Below, one piece after another: positions 35,175 through 42,778 of a stretch of 64,000 nt of DNA (the first letter of the stretch is position 1; the number at the start of each line of letters is the position of its first letter). The stretch covers positions 2,198,502 through 2,262,501 of the forward strand of contig NZ_LT630337.1 of assembly GCF_900117315.1 (NCBI RefSeq), read 5' to 3'. The notes under the pieces are model-generated. The model saw only the letters and a program-made list of their open reading frames with translations, ran no database searches and was not told where the DNA came from. The DNA is from Bacillus massilinigeriensis (lineage in GTDB: Bacteria > Bacillota > Bacilli > Bacillales > Cytobacillaceae). A program made the position numbers and the translations under genes.

Positions 35175-35283
35175 ATCCGCGATTATTTTAATTTATCCGC
35201 GGGTTTTGATAATATTTCCGCGATAATTTGAATATATCCGCGATTTTTTCAATTTATCCGCGAAAATCCTTATTATATCCGCG
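35175..35283. repeat. Array of six TCCGCG cores at 20-21 bp spacing
   Basis: The core WTCCGCG occurs at 35175, 35195, 35216, 35236, 35256 and 35277, i.e. steps of 20, 21, 20, 20 and 21 bp. The spacers are AT-rich and similar (often TTTNAATTTA before the next core) but not identical. All copies point the same way. The array sits between the convergent pflA and nadE genes, clear of both terminators and with no reading frame. It is not a CRISPR, as repeats are too short. Confidence 0.75.
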
Positions 35284-35356
35284 ATTACTCAAATTCATCA
35301 TTTTTCCATGGTCACTACCATACCAATTCACTTTCATCTCCCCTCCCACATCAGCC

Positions 35357-35390
35357 ATAAAAAAGACCAATCACTAAGATTGGCCCTTTC
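35357..35390 (-). terminator. Terminator of the pncB-nadE operon
   Basis: On the minus strand GGCCAATC/GATTGGTC stem with 5-base loop followed by six T. Confidence 0.85.
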
Positions 35391-35401
35391 TATACTCTCA
35401 A

Positions 35402-36226
35402 TTATTCCCTCCACCAACTATCAAACATCGTAGCTGGAAGCTGTCTTTTGTGTTCTGTTAATTTATAGCGTTTTTCAATTACTTCGGCAACCTCAAAAGG
35501 AACATCTTTTCCCTCTAAATAATCATCCAGCTGATTATAAGTAATCCCGAGCTCAGTTTCATCCGCTTGACCTGGTTTTTGGTCTAATAAATCTGCTGTA
35601 GGTACCTTTAAGTACAACTGCTCGTCTGCTCCAAGCTCACGTAGTAGCGCCTTCCCCTGCCGCTTTGTTAAACCGGATAATGGGAGAAGATCAGAACCGC
35701 CATCGCCGTATTTTGTATAAAACCCGGTAACAGCTTCGGCTGCATGATCTGTACCTACAACAAGTAAGCCTTCCTGTCCACCAATGGCATACTGAGCAAT
35801 CATTCTCATCCTGGCTTTCACATTTCCTTTATGGTAATCCCTAAGGAGCTCCCCTTTTGTAATCGAATTATACTCCTCTTGAACCTTATCCACTGAATCT
35901 TTAATATTAAAAATATATTCCTCATCCGCCTGGATGAAATTCAAAGACATTTGAGCATCGTCCTCGTCATGCTGTACTCCATAAGGGAGTCTTACAGCTA
36001 TGAATTTAGCAACATAGCCTTCTTCTCTTAGTTCTTCTACAGCTAGCTGGCAAAGCCGACCTGCAAGAGTGGAGTCCTGCCCTCCGCTTATCCCTAATAC
36101 CAAGCCTCGAGAATGAGTCATTTTTACATATTCTTTTAAAAAATTTACTCTAGAGCGAATTTCTTCCTTTGGATCAATAACAGATTTTACGTTCAGGGCA
36201 TTAATTATATGTTTTTGAATAGTCAA
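35402..36226 (-). CDS. nadE: NH3-dependent NAD+ synthetase
   Basis: The 274-residue enzyme adenylates and amidates nicotinate adenine dinucleotide with ammonia to give NAD+. It shows the P-loop [68 protein letters not shown] and the tail MFDSWWRE, all as in B. subtilis NadE. TTG 36226 lies eight bases after GGAGG; the ATG 15 bp upstream overlaps that site. It is the second gene after pncB, completing the salvage route to NAD+. Confidence 0.95.
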   Translation of the reverse strand: MTIQKHIINALNVKSVIDPKEEIRSRVNFLKEYVKMTHSRGLVLGISGGQDSTLAGRLCQLAVEELREEGYVAKFIAVRLPYGVQHDEDDAQMSLNFIQADEEYIFNIKDSVDKVQEEYNSITKGELLRDYHKGNVKARMRMIAQYAIGGQEGLLVVGTDHAAEAVTGFYTKYGDGGSDLLPLSGLTKRQGKALLRELGADEQLYLKVPTADLLDQKPGQADETELGITYNQLDDYLEGKDVPFEVAEVIEKRYKLTEHKRQLPATMFDSWWRE

Positions 36227-36265
36227 CCGTCTTTCCTCCATTTCTTATTACTATTTCATATTTAA

Positions 36266-37723
36266 TTAGAAATGAAAACTTTGTTTCACCTTTTCTATAT
36301 TTTTCATCTTGTTTTCCCAACACTTTTGACTTAAATCCACTGGGTATTTTTCAGGATTTAATGACCGCTTGTATTCATCCCATAATAGTTCAAGATTTTT
36401 TGTGGCATATTCTTGTATGGTTTGAAGATTTGGAAGCTGATAGACTAATCTTCCCTCTTTGAAAATATCTTGATGTAGCTCCCTTGCTTCAAAGTCTGTT
36501 ACAAACTTGCTGATATATGTATGTACAGGATGAAACATCTTTAATCGATCCTCTTCTTGAGGATTTTCATCATCTAAGGTTATATAGTCCCCTTCAGATT
36601 TATTATTATTTTTGTTGATTATTCTATAAACCTTCTTCATACCTGGAGTGGTTAGTTTTTCGGGATTTCCACTTATTTTAATCGTATCAGTCATTTGTCC
36701 CTTTTCGTCTTCAATCGATACAAGCTTATAGACTCCCCCTAAAGCTGCCTGATCAAAAGCAGTGATTAGCTTCGTCCCTATCCCCCACATATCAATTTTT
36801 GCACCTTGGGCTTTTAAATTCATAATTGTATATTCATCTAAATCATTAGAAGCAACAATCTTTGCATTTGGAAAGCCTGCCTCATCTAACATTTTCCGGG
36901 CCTTTTTCGAAAGATAGGCTAAGTCTCCACTGTCTAAACGTATCCCTATAAAATTGATTCTGTCCCCAAACTCCTTTGCAACCTTAATAGCCGTTGGTAC
37001 CCCTGACTTCAATGTATCATAGGTATCAACCAAAAATACACAATCCTTATGGGTTTCTGCATATTTGTTAAATGCGATGTATTCATCTTTATAAGCCTGT
37101 ACAAGAGAATGGGCATGTGTGCCTGATACAGGTATCCCAAATAGTTTCCCTGCTCTTACGTTAGAAGTCGATTGAAATCCCCCAATATACGCTGCTCTCG
37201 TTCCCCAAATGGCCGCATCCAACTCGTGAGCACGTCTTGAACCGAATTCCATTGCCACCTCATTTCCGACCACTTGCTTGATTCTAGAAGCTTTTGTTGC
37301 AATTAATGTTTGATAATTAACGATATTTAATATAGCTGTTTCGATGATTTGTGCCTCTGCCAGTGGTGCCTCTACTCTTAATAAAGGCTCATTTCCAAAA
37401 GCAAGCTCTCCTTCAACCATTGAACGAATATTCCCTGTAAAGCGGATCGTTCTTAAATAATCGATGAACTCTTGCCCATACCCAACCTCTTTATGTAAAT
37501 AGTCAAGGTCAGTTTCACTAAAATGAAAATCATCTAAGTACTGAATGACTCTTTCTAGCCCAGCGAAAATCGCATATCCATTTCCGAATGGAAGCCTGCG
37601 AAAATACACATCAAAAACGGCCTTTCGATTATGAATTCCATCCTTCCAATAGGCTTCTACCATATTAATTTGGTACAAATCTGTATGTAATGTAAGACTA
37701 TCATCTTCATAACGAGTTTTCAT
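36266..37723 (-). CDS. pncB: Nicotinate phosphoribosyltransferase
   Basis: This 485-residue protein starts with LTLHTDLYQINMVEAYWKDG and contains MEFGSRRAHELDAAIWGTRA, VSGTHAHSLVQAY and IRLDSGDLAYLSKKARKML, the substrate-binding blocks of NAPRTase. It makes nicotinate mononucleotide from nicotinate, PRPP and ATP. ATG follows AGGAGG. It forms an operon with nadE (gap 39 bp). A long interrupted inverted repeat lies about 110 bp upstream. Confidence 0.95.
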   Translation of the reverse strand: MKTRYEDDSLTLHTDLYQINMVEAYWKDGIHNRKAVFDVYFRRLPFGNGYAIFAGLERVIQYLDDFHFSETDLDYLHKEVGYGQEFIDYLRTIRFTGNIRSMVEGELAFGNEPLLRVEAPLAEAQIIETAILNIVNYQTLIATKASRIKQVVGNEVAMEFGSRRAHELDAAIWGTRAAYIGGFQSTSNVRAGKLFGIPVSGTHAHSLVQAYKDEYIAFNKYAETHKDCVFLVDTYDTLKSGVPTAIKVAKEFGDRINFIGIRLDSGDLAYLSKKARKMLDEAGFPNAKIVASNDLDEYTIMNLKAQGAKIDMWGIGTKLITAFDQAALGGVYKLVSIEDEKGQMTDTIKISGNPEKLTTPGMKKVYRIINKNNNKSEGDYITLDDENPQEEDRLKMFHPVHTYISKFVTDFEARELHQDIFKEGRLVYQLPNLQTIQEYATKNLELLWDEYKRSLNPEKYPVDLSQKCWENKMKNIEKVKQSFHF

Positions 37724-37828
37724 TTATTATACCTCCTGAAATATTCCACCTTATATACATTGTTTGCAGTTAAGTGGATATCATGTACTCTATCAATACC
37801 TATGATAACACTCTATCCGTAGAGTTTT

Positions 37829-37871
37829 CTCTCATAAACTTGTTATAAATTTTATCATAACAAAATGAGAG
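37829..37871. promoter_or_regulatory. Large interrupted inverted repeat between pncB and bioY
   Basis: CTCTCAT (37829-37835) and TTGTTAT (37840-37846) pair with ATAACAA (37857-37863) and ATGAGAG (37865-37871), two perfect 7-bp arms separated by short unequal gaps. It lies in the divergent region upstream of pncB. It may be an operator or an RNA hairpin in the pncB leader. Confidence 0.4.
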
Positions 37872-37926
37872 ATTGAATGATAATGAAAAAACTTAGGGAA
37901 ATCACTGTTTTTTTATTTTTATGCTA

Positions 37927-37991
37927 TTGACAAATTTTTCTGTAAACTTTATAGTATCTAATGTAAACTTAATAACCAGAATGGTTTACAT
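37927..37991 (+). promoter_or_regulatory. bioY promoter with BirA operator
   Basis: TTGACA (37927-37932) and TATAGT (37950-37955) are 17 bases apart. Directly after, ATGTAAAC (37961-37968) and GTTTACAT (37984-37991) form a perfect inverted repeat with a 15-base spacer, the layout of the biotin repressor site. It covers the expected transcription start. Confidence 0.8.
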
Positions 37992-38010
37992 ATTGTTGGG
38001 AGGAATACAT

Positions 38011-38589
38011 ATGACAAAAGAGAAACAAAAGCTGCGTTCGATGATTTTGACCGCCCTTTTTGCGGCTATTATAGGTGTATTAGCGCAAATTACGATCCCG
38101 CTACCCCTAGTTCCAATTACGGGTCAAACCTTGGCAATAGGATTAGCTGCAACCATTCTTGGCTCACGTTATGGTACTTTATCTGCTATCCTCTATTTAA
38201 TTATTGGGGCAATTGGCGTCCCAGTTTTTGCTGAGTTTTCAGCCGGGATATCCAAAATATTCGGACCCACTGGCGGTTATCTTGTCGGTTTCATTCCTGC
38301 AACCTTCTTGATTGGATATTATCTAGAAAAGACAAGGTTTACACTTTTTCATGCATTTATCGCAAACCTAATCGGTATGATTGTAACTTTGATTTTCGGT
38401 ACTATTTGGTTAAAGATTTCTGCAGAGCTTACGTGGACTGCAGCCATAACAGGTGGGTTCACTCCATTTGTTGTTGTTGGAATCATTAAAGCTGCATTGG
38501 CTGCATGGCTTGGAATTATTATTCGTAAAAGGCTATTATCCGCAAGACTACTATTTTCTACCAGTTCAAACATGAAACAATCTGCATAA
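38011..38589 (+). CDS. bioY: Biotin transporter BioY
   Basis: The 192-residue membrane protein has six helices and BioY motifs: IPLPLVPITGQTLAIGLAAT, GSRYGTLSAILYLIIGAIGV, PVFAEFSAGISKIFGPTGGY and LVGFIPATFLIGYYLE. It is the S component that binds biotin, working alone or with ECF energy-coupling proteins. ATG 38011 follows TTGGGAGGAATACAT; in-frame codons further upstream fall inside the promoter/operator. Repression by biotin-loaded BirA is expected from the operator. Confidence 0.93.
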   Translation: MTKEKQKLRSMILTALFAAIIGVLAQITIPLPLVPITGQTLAIGLAATILGSRYGTLSAILYLIIGAIGVPVFAEFSAGISKIFGPTGGYLVGFIPATFLIGYYLEKTRFTLFHAFIANLIGMIVTLIFGTIWLKISAELTWTAAITGGFTPFVVVGIIKAALAAWLGIIIRKRLLSARLLFSTSSNMKQSA

Positions 38590-38592
38590 TAT

Positions 38593-38648
38593 CGGGTTAT
38601 CGCCTAAGATTGATTTCTAATTCCTTAGGTGATAGCCCTATTTTTTTT
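38593..38648 (+). terminator. Terminator after bioY
   Basis: GGGTTATCGCCTAAG pairs with CTTAGGTGATAGCCC (one G-T pair) and is followed by eight T. Confidence 0.88.
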
Positions 38649-38698
38649 CGAAAATGTGAATCCTTTAGTGATTTCTATACGTATTATTAACTATTAAA

Positions 38699-38727
38699 TT
38701 GATTCCTTACATATTATTATATATAAT
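38699..38727 (+). promoter_or_regulatory. Promoter of the MifM-like leader / yidC2 operon
   Basis: TTGATT (38699-38704) and TATAAT (38722-38727) are 17 bases apart, with a predicted start just before the leader ribosome site. Confidence 0.6.
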
Positions 38728-38759
38728 ATTCTACATGCCCTTAATTAGAGGTGAAAAGT

Positions 38760-39050
38760 TTGATTACAGGTATTATGGAGTTTAATGATTTTTCAACTAT
38801 ATACACTTTGTATGTAGGGATTGTTTTTGGTCTGACACTGAGATATATTTGGAGATGGAAAATTAGTGGTTCATATATTGACTCCATTTATACATCTACT
38901 GAGTTGACCTTAAACCTTAACAATTCAACATTCTGTGATAAAGGGCTCATTAGTTTCAACCCGATCTTACACTTTATCATCAGATATGTTAGAAAGAAAT
39001 ACTGCTCAACGGATGATCCAGAAGGTCCATATTTCCTCTATCAACCATAG
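38760..39050 (+). CDS. mifM: MifM-like translation-arrest sensor peptide upstream of yidC2
   Basis: TTG 38760 lies six bases after AGAGGTG and gives 96 residues; B. subtilis MifM has 95. Residues 8-34 form one membrane helix with a basic C-side (TIYTLYVGIVFGLTLRYIWR), a topology expected of a YidC substrate. Near the C-terminus I69, F72, I73, R75, R78, D85, D86 and E88 fall at the same spacing as the MifM arrest residues as I remember them (I..WI.K..R......DE.D). The next gene is a YidC lipoprotein whose ribosome site is complementary to codons 92-94 here. The model is that poor membrane insertion prolongs stalling and opens yidC2 translation. Confidence 0.72.
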   Translation: MITGIMEFNDFSTIYTLYVGIVFGLTLRYIWRWKISGSYIDSIYTSTELTLNLNNSTFCDKGLISFNPILHFIIRYVRKKYCSTDDPEGPYFLYQP

Positions 39051-39077
39051 AAATACATTTAACATTTTAGGAGGAAA
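39032..39077 (+). promoter_or_regulatory. Hairpin masking the yidC2 ribosome-binding site
   Basis: TTTCCTC (39032-39038), inside the last codons of the leader frame, is perfectly complementary to GAGGAAA (39071-39077), which includes most of the yidC2 Shine-Dalgarno AGGAGG (39069-39074); one more G-U pair extends it. A ribosome halted at leader codons 85-88 would cover the upstream arm and free the site. Confidence 0.6.
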
Positions 39078-39086
39078 AAAGGAAAC

Positions 39087-39881
39087 ATGAAAAGAAATAA
39101 AAGTTTACTATTGGGTTTATTACTTTCGATTACAGTAATTTTTCTATCTGCTTGTACAACACAGGCAACCACACAAACGGGGAATAACGATGGCTTTTTC
39201 CACAATGTATTTGTGGAACCGTTCAGCTATTTATTACAAGGGATTGCTGAGATTTTCAATGGAAGCTACGGATTAGCTATCATTTTAATGACTTTATTAA
39301 TCCGTTTTGCCTTAATGCCATTGATGCTTAAACAGTATAAAAACCAACAGCATATGAAAGAAAAAATGGAACTTCTTAAACCAGAAATGAATGAAATTCA
39401 AATGAAATTGAAAAATACAAAGGATCAAAAGGAACAGCAAAAACTTCAACAGGAAATGATGGGTTTATATAAAAAGCATAATGTAAATCCCCTTTCCATT
39501 GGTTGCTTACCTATGTTGATTCAAATGCCTATCTTGATGGGATTCTATTATGCAATAAGAGGTTCTAGCGAGATAGCGAACCATACTTTCCTTTGGTTTA
39601 GCCTTGGACAACCAGACATTTGGATTACAGCAGCTGCCGGTATCATTTACTACCTTCAGTTTAAAGTATCCTCTTCAACCATGACAGCAGAGCAACAAAC
39701 TCAGATGAAATTTATGGGATTACTTTCACCAATTATGATTGTTATGTTTTCACTTAATGCACCTGCTGCACTTCCGTTATATTGGACAATTGGTGGTACG
39801 TTCTTAATTATTCAAACATACATTTCGAAAAAGATGTATTATTCTGAGCCTAATAAAGAAACAAAACCAAATAAAGCATAA
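39087..39881 (+). CDS. yidC2: YidC/Oxa1-family membrane protein insertase (YidC2/YqjG-like lipoprotein)
   Basis: The 264-residue precursor has a lipoprotein signal with lipobox ITVIFLSAC and then the five-helix YidC core: LAIILMTLLIRFALMPLMLK holds the conserved Arg in the hydrophilic groove, KMELLKPEMNEIQMKLKNTK and EQQKLQQEMMGLYKKHNVNP form the cytosolic hairpin, and NPLSIGCLPMLIQMPILMGF and APAALPLYWTIGGTFLIIQT are later helices. It inserts membrane proteins. Position behind a MifM-like leader suggests it is the inducible second insertase, with SpoIIIJ elsewhere in the genome. Confidence 0.92.
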   Translation: MKRNKSLLLGLLLSITVIFLSACTTQATTQTGNNDGFFHNVFVEPFSYLLQGIAEIFNGSYGLAIILMTLLIRFALMPLMLKQYKNQQHMKEKMELLKPEMNEIQMKLKNTKDQKEQQKLQQEMMGLYKKHNVNPLSIGCLPMLIQMPILMGFYYAIRGSSEIANHTFLWFSLGQPDIWITAAAGIIYYLQFKVSSSTMTAEQQTQMKFMGLLSPIMIVMFSLNAPAALPLYWTIGGTFLIIQTYISKKMYYSEPNKETKPNKA

Positions 39882-39888
39882 TATTTTT

Positions 39889-39922
39889 AAAGGCAGATTC
39901 TAAATTCAAGAATCTGCCTTTT
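39889..39922. terminator. Terminator after yidC2
   Basis: AAAGGCAGATTCT/AGAATCTGCCTTT stem followed by T residues; lies between convergent transcripts. Confidence 0.88.
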
Positions 39923-39972
39923 CTATTTGCATAACAGCTTTTGCTAAAAACTCCAAGGAGTCCAGTAAATCA

Positions 39973-40329
39973 TTATAGAATTTTCCCTAAACTATAGCCG
40001 AAAAACGCTAACAAAATACCTACTGTATATGTAATGATGATATAAAAAAGAAATTCCCTCTTTTGTTTTTGATTCAAAAGCATGATTGCATCTACCTTAA
40101 AGGTGGAGAAAGTCGTAAATGCCCCCATAAAACCTGTTCCAAATAATCCGTATAGTGGTTTACCCACATTTAAACCTAGGATGAAGCCCAATAAAAAAGA
40201 ACCTACTAAATTAACGATAAGGGTTCCAACAGGAATTTGCCGCTTTAGTTTCTTTCCATAATTACTAATAACAAATCGACAAATCGCACCAAAAAATCCT
40301 CCAATGCCAATGAGTAAAATATGAATCAT
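39973..40329 (-). CDS. fluC: Fluoride channel subunit FluC/CrcB
   Basis: The 118-residue four-helix protein carries the Fluc motifs GGFFGAICRFVIS, PVGTLIVNLVGSFLLGFILG (pore Asn) and GTGFMGAFTTFSTFKVDA (Phe box and TTFST). Two such proteins form dual-topology homo- or heterodimers that export fluoride. Its start overlaps the stop of the second fluC gene by 4 bp, so the two subunits are made together and may form a heterodimer. Confidence 0.92.
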   Translation of the reverse strand: MIHILLIGIGGFFGAICRFVISNYGKKLKRQIPVGTLIVNLVGSFLLGFILGLNVGKPLYGLFGTGFMGAFTTFSTFKVDAIMLLNQKQKREFLFYIIITYTVGILLAFFGYSLGKIL

Positions 40330-40715
40330 CCGTTTTCACCCTGTATTTTTCCTTTTCTAAAATGAAACCCCCATGAGGCAAATGCTATTCCACCAATTAG
40401 ACTAATGATAATATAGATGAATGCTCTCAGTAATAATCCTTCCTCAATAAATGTAATGGTCTCGACACTTAAAGTCGAAAAGGTAGTATAAGAACCAACT
40501 ACTCCGGTTCCTATTGCAGTAATAAAATATGGATGAATGTTTGTGTGATTTGTAAGATGTCCAGTAATCCAACCTAAGACAAAGGCACCAGTCAAATTGA
40601 CAAAAACGGTACCGAAAGGAAATCCAGTTCCTAGAAAGTGGATGGATAAGCTAGATACAAAATAACGGAGCAAACTTCCAACCACTCCCCCTAATCCAAC
40701 CAGCAAATATATCAA
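40326..40715 (-). CDS. fluC: Fluoride channel subunit FluC/CrcB
   Basis: The 129-residue paralogue has GLGGVVGSLLRYFVS, PFGTVFVNLTGAFVLGWITG and GTGVVGSYTTFSTLSVET, the same channel motifs as its partner. Opposite charge bias at the ends of the two proteins would fit opposite membrane orientations. No fluoride riboswitch is visible in the short leader, so expression is probably constitutive. Confidence 0.92.
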   Translation of the reverse strand: MIYLLVGLGGVVGSLLRYFVSSLSIHFLGTGFPFGTVFVNLTGAFVLGWITGHLTNHTNIHPYFITAIGTGVVGSYTTFSTLSVETITFIEEGLLLRAFIYIIISLIGGIAFASWGFHFRKGKIQGENG

Positions 40716-40748
40716 CCTTGGTCTCTCCTTTCTTTATACTTCCATGAG

Positions 40749-40777
40749 AAAAGAGGCCTCTAAAAGCGAGACCTCTA
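40749..40777 (-). terminator. Hairpin upstream of the fluC pair
   Basis: On the minus strand AGAGGTCTC pairs with the following AGAGGCCTCT over a short loop, then TTTTCT. It probably ends the upstream DUF6501 transcript. Confidence 0.55.
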
Positions 40778-40796
40778 AGTCGGTTAGCAAAATGCT

Positions 40797-41000
40797 CTAG
40801 ACTTCCTCAAAATAGTCCTTGTAAAATCCTCCAACTTTTCCACTGTTATCAACAATAAAATAAAACTCTTCAGTTTCGTTTTTCACTTCATAAATTTGAC
40901 CTGGAGTTAATGCATGATTAACAATGTATTTTTCAGCATTCGTGTGAACGCATTTTACCCTCTTTTTCGTCTCTGTTTTATTCCAATTTAAATGAATCAT
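40797..41000 (-). CDS. DUF6501 small protein
   Basis: ATG 41000 follows AAGGAG; a GTG nine bases upstream overlaps the site. The 67-residue protein (MIHLNWNKTETKKRVKCVHT, NAEKYIVNHALTPGQIYEVK, EEFYFIVDNSGKVGGFYKDY) resembles the DUF6501 family, a small SH3-like beta protein by sequence pattern. Role unknown. Confidence 0.7.
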   Translation of the reverse strand: MIHLNWNKTETKKRVKCVHTNAEKYIVNHALTPGQIYEVKNETEEFYFIVDNSGKVGGFYKDYFEEV

Positions 41001-41197
41001 ATATGACACTCCTTCAAGAATTTCTATTTCTAAGTATAATGAATAACCGAGTAGTTGTCTAACAGCTTTTCTAGATTAGAAAAACACTATTATTTAATAT
41101 TTTTTGAAAAATTGGAAAAATGGGTTTTCAAAATTGGAAAAAACCATTACAATTAATTAAAGTTTAATAATTTCACCCTTTACCAGGAGGTATGCTG

Positions 41198-41338
41198 ATG
41201 AAGATTCTGAGTAATGAACAATTGGTTTTCTCGTATCGTGATGCATTAAAGTCAGGTAAGGATCAGGAATGGGCAAAGTTATTAAAGGAAGAAATTCAAA
41301 AGCGAGGACTGAAACCAGTCATCATTAATGAAAATTAA
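41198..41338 (+). CDS. Sda-like sporulation kinase inhibitor
   Basis: The 46-residue protein starts at ATG 41198 after CAGGAGG. It reads MKILSNEQLVFSYRDALKSG, then KDQEWAKLLKEEIQKRGLKP. B. subtilis Sda is also 46 residues and has LSDELLIESYFKA and DFIELIENEIKRR at the same places, so a two-helix hairpin that binds histidine kinases is likely. Sda blocks KinA/KinB and so delays sporulation when DNA is damaged. This copy is divergent and may be a paralogue with another kinase target. Confidence 0.7.
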   Translation: MKILSNEQLVFSYRDALKSGKDQEWAKLLKEEIQKRGLKPVIINEN

Positions 41339-41352
41339 ATAAATGAATGCTA

Positions 41353-41387
41353 AAAACCACCAATTCCTCAGTGCTTTGGTGGTTTTC
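41353..41387. terminator. Terminator after the Sda-like gene
   Basis: AAAACCACCAA/TTGGTGGTTTT perfect stem with an intervening loop, followed by TCT; lies between convergent genes. Confidence 0.85.
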
Positions 41388-41419
41388 TAATGTTTATGAT
41401 TTTATCATTAATATTGGTA

Positions 41420-42778
41420 CTACTGAATAAAATGGGCAATTTGCGTCACGGTAAATGTAACACCAACTGCAATGACAGTAGGTATGATAAAAGCCAAAAA
41501 CATCCACTTGATACTTTTGGTTTCTTTGTAAATATTGAATAAGGTTGTGCCACAAGGATAATGCAGCAAGGAAAAAAGCATAGTGTTTAAGGCGGTTAAC
41601 CAAGTCCATCCATGTTCAATAAAGATGCTTTTTATTTGAGTCAAATCTTCAATTTCTGTTAATGCCCCAGTTGATAAATACCCCATCAAAAGAATCGGAA
41701 TCACGATTTCGTTTGCAGGCAGACCCAAAATAAATGCTAACAGGATAAAACCGTCTAAGCCTAATGTTTTTGCCAATGGATCAAAGAAGTTTACTAGATG
41801 CATAAGTATACTCAGATCCCCCATTTGAATATTCGCTAATACCCAAGTTAATATACTAGCTGGTGCTGCAACGATAATGGCTCTTTTTAATAAGGAGAGG
41901 GAACGATCGATGGAAGTATGAAAAATTGTATCCCAAAACTTTGGACGACGATATGGTGGCAATTCCAGTGTGTAATGAGTTGGGATCCCTTTTAACAACG
42001 TCTTAGACAGGAGAAAGCTAACCTGTAAAGTGACGGCTATTCCTATCAATACCATCCCAACTAGGGTCAGTGTTGTTATCAAGGGCTGAGTTCCTACGGA
42101 AAAACCTGATGCCATAAATAAAGTGGCTATTAAGATAAGAGTGGGCCATCTACCATTACAAGGGACAAAGTTATTTGTTAATATTGCAAGCATCCTCTCA
42201 CGTGGTGATTCAATAATTCTTGTTGATATTATTGCTGCTGCGTTACATCCGAATCCCATGGCCATCGTTAAAGATTGCTTGCCGTGGGCTCCAACCTTTT
42301 TAAAAATCCGGTCTAAATTAAAGGCTACCCTCGGTAAATATCCATAATTCTCAAGGAGTCCAAATATAGGAAAGAAGATGGCCATAGGAGGGAGCATCAC
42401 ACTAATCACCCATGCTGTCCCCCGAAACAATCCTAAGATAAAAACCCCGTTCACCCATTCAGGGGCATGAAGAAATGCTAACCATTGGGATAATATTGTT
42501 TCTACAGAATTAAAGGCATCTGCTAGCATCCCTGAAGGAACATTCGCACCAGCTATTGTAATGTAGAATATGACACCAAGGATAAGCAGCATGATTGGGA
42601 AACCTAACCATCTTGATGTAAAAAGAGCATCAAGCCTTTGAGTACGGCCATTTATTTGAGTATTTCCCATTTTTACTGCTGTGTCACATATATTTTTACT
42701 AGTTAAATATATTTGCTGCACTATTTCATCCTTATAATTCTCATCCACATGGTCTCGAAAATGGTCTAAGATTTGCAT
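41420..42778 (-). CDS. feoB: FeoB permease half (Fe2+ transporter, separate polypeptide)
   Basis: The 452-residue protein is the membrane part of FeoB without the G domain: RWLGFPIMLLILGVIFYITI, two nucleoside-recognition (Gate) repeats with KVGAHGKQSLTMAMGFGCNA (conserved Cys) and RERMLAILTNNFVPCNGRWP, and EIVIPILLMGYLSTG. It starts at ATG 42778 with its own GGAGGAGG and overlaps the GTPase gene by 13 bp. Split FeoB occurs in several Bacillaceae. It moves ferrous iron across the membrane with the GTPase and FeoA. Confidence 0.88.
   Translation of the reverse strand: MQILDHFRDHVDENYKDEIVQQIYLTSKNICDTAVKMGNTQINGRTQRLDALFTSRWLGFPIMLLILGVIFYITIAGANVPSGMLADAFNSVETILSQWLAFLHAPEWVNGVFILGLFRGTAWVISVMLPPMAIFFPIFGLLENYGYLPRVAFNLDRIFKKVGAHGKQSLTMAMGFGCNAAAIISTRIIESPRERMLAILTNNFVPCNGRWPTLILIATLFMASGFSVGTQPLITTLTLVGMVLIGIAVTLQVSFLLSKTLLKGIPTHYTLELPPYRRPKFWDTIFHTSIDRSLSLLKRAIIVAAPASILTWVLANIQMGDLSILMHLVNFFDPLAKTLGLDGFILLAFILGLPANEIVIPILLMGYLSTGALTEIEDLTQIKSIFIEHGWTWLTALNTMLFSLLHYPCGTTLFNIYKETKSIKWMFLAFIIPTVIAVGVTFTVTQIAHFIQ

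Noticed and set aside
35175-35283. Possible CRISPR array
   Set aside because: Repeats are only about 7 bp with 13-14 bp spacers, and no cas genes are present.
40716-40796. Fluoride riboswitch before the fluC pair
   Set aside because: The short leader lacks the GGNGAUGG...ACC pseudoknot core; only a terminator-like hairpin is present.
42766-42778. Frameshift breaking feoB
   Set aside because: Each half has its own start codon and strong ribosome site and complete domains, so the split looks natural.
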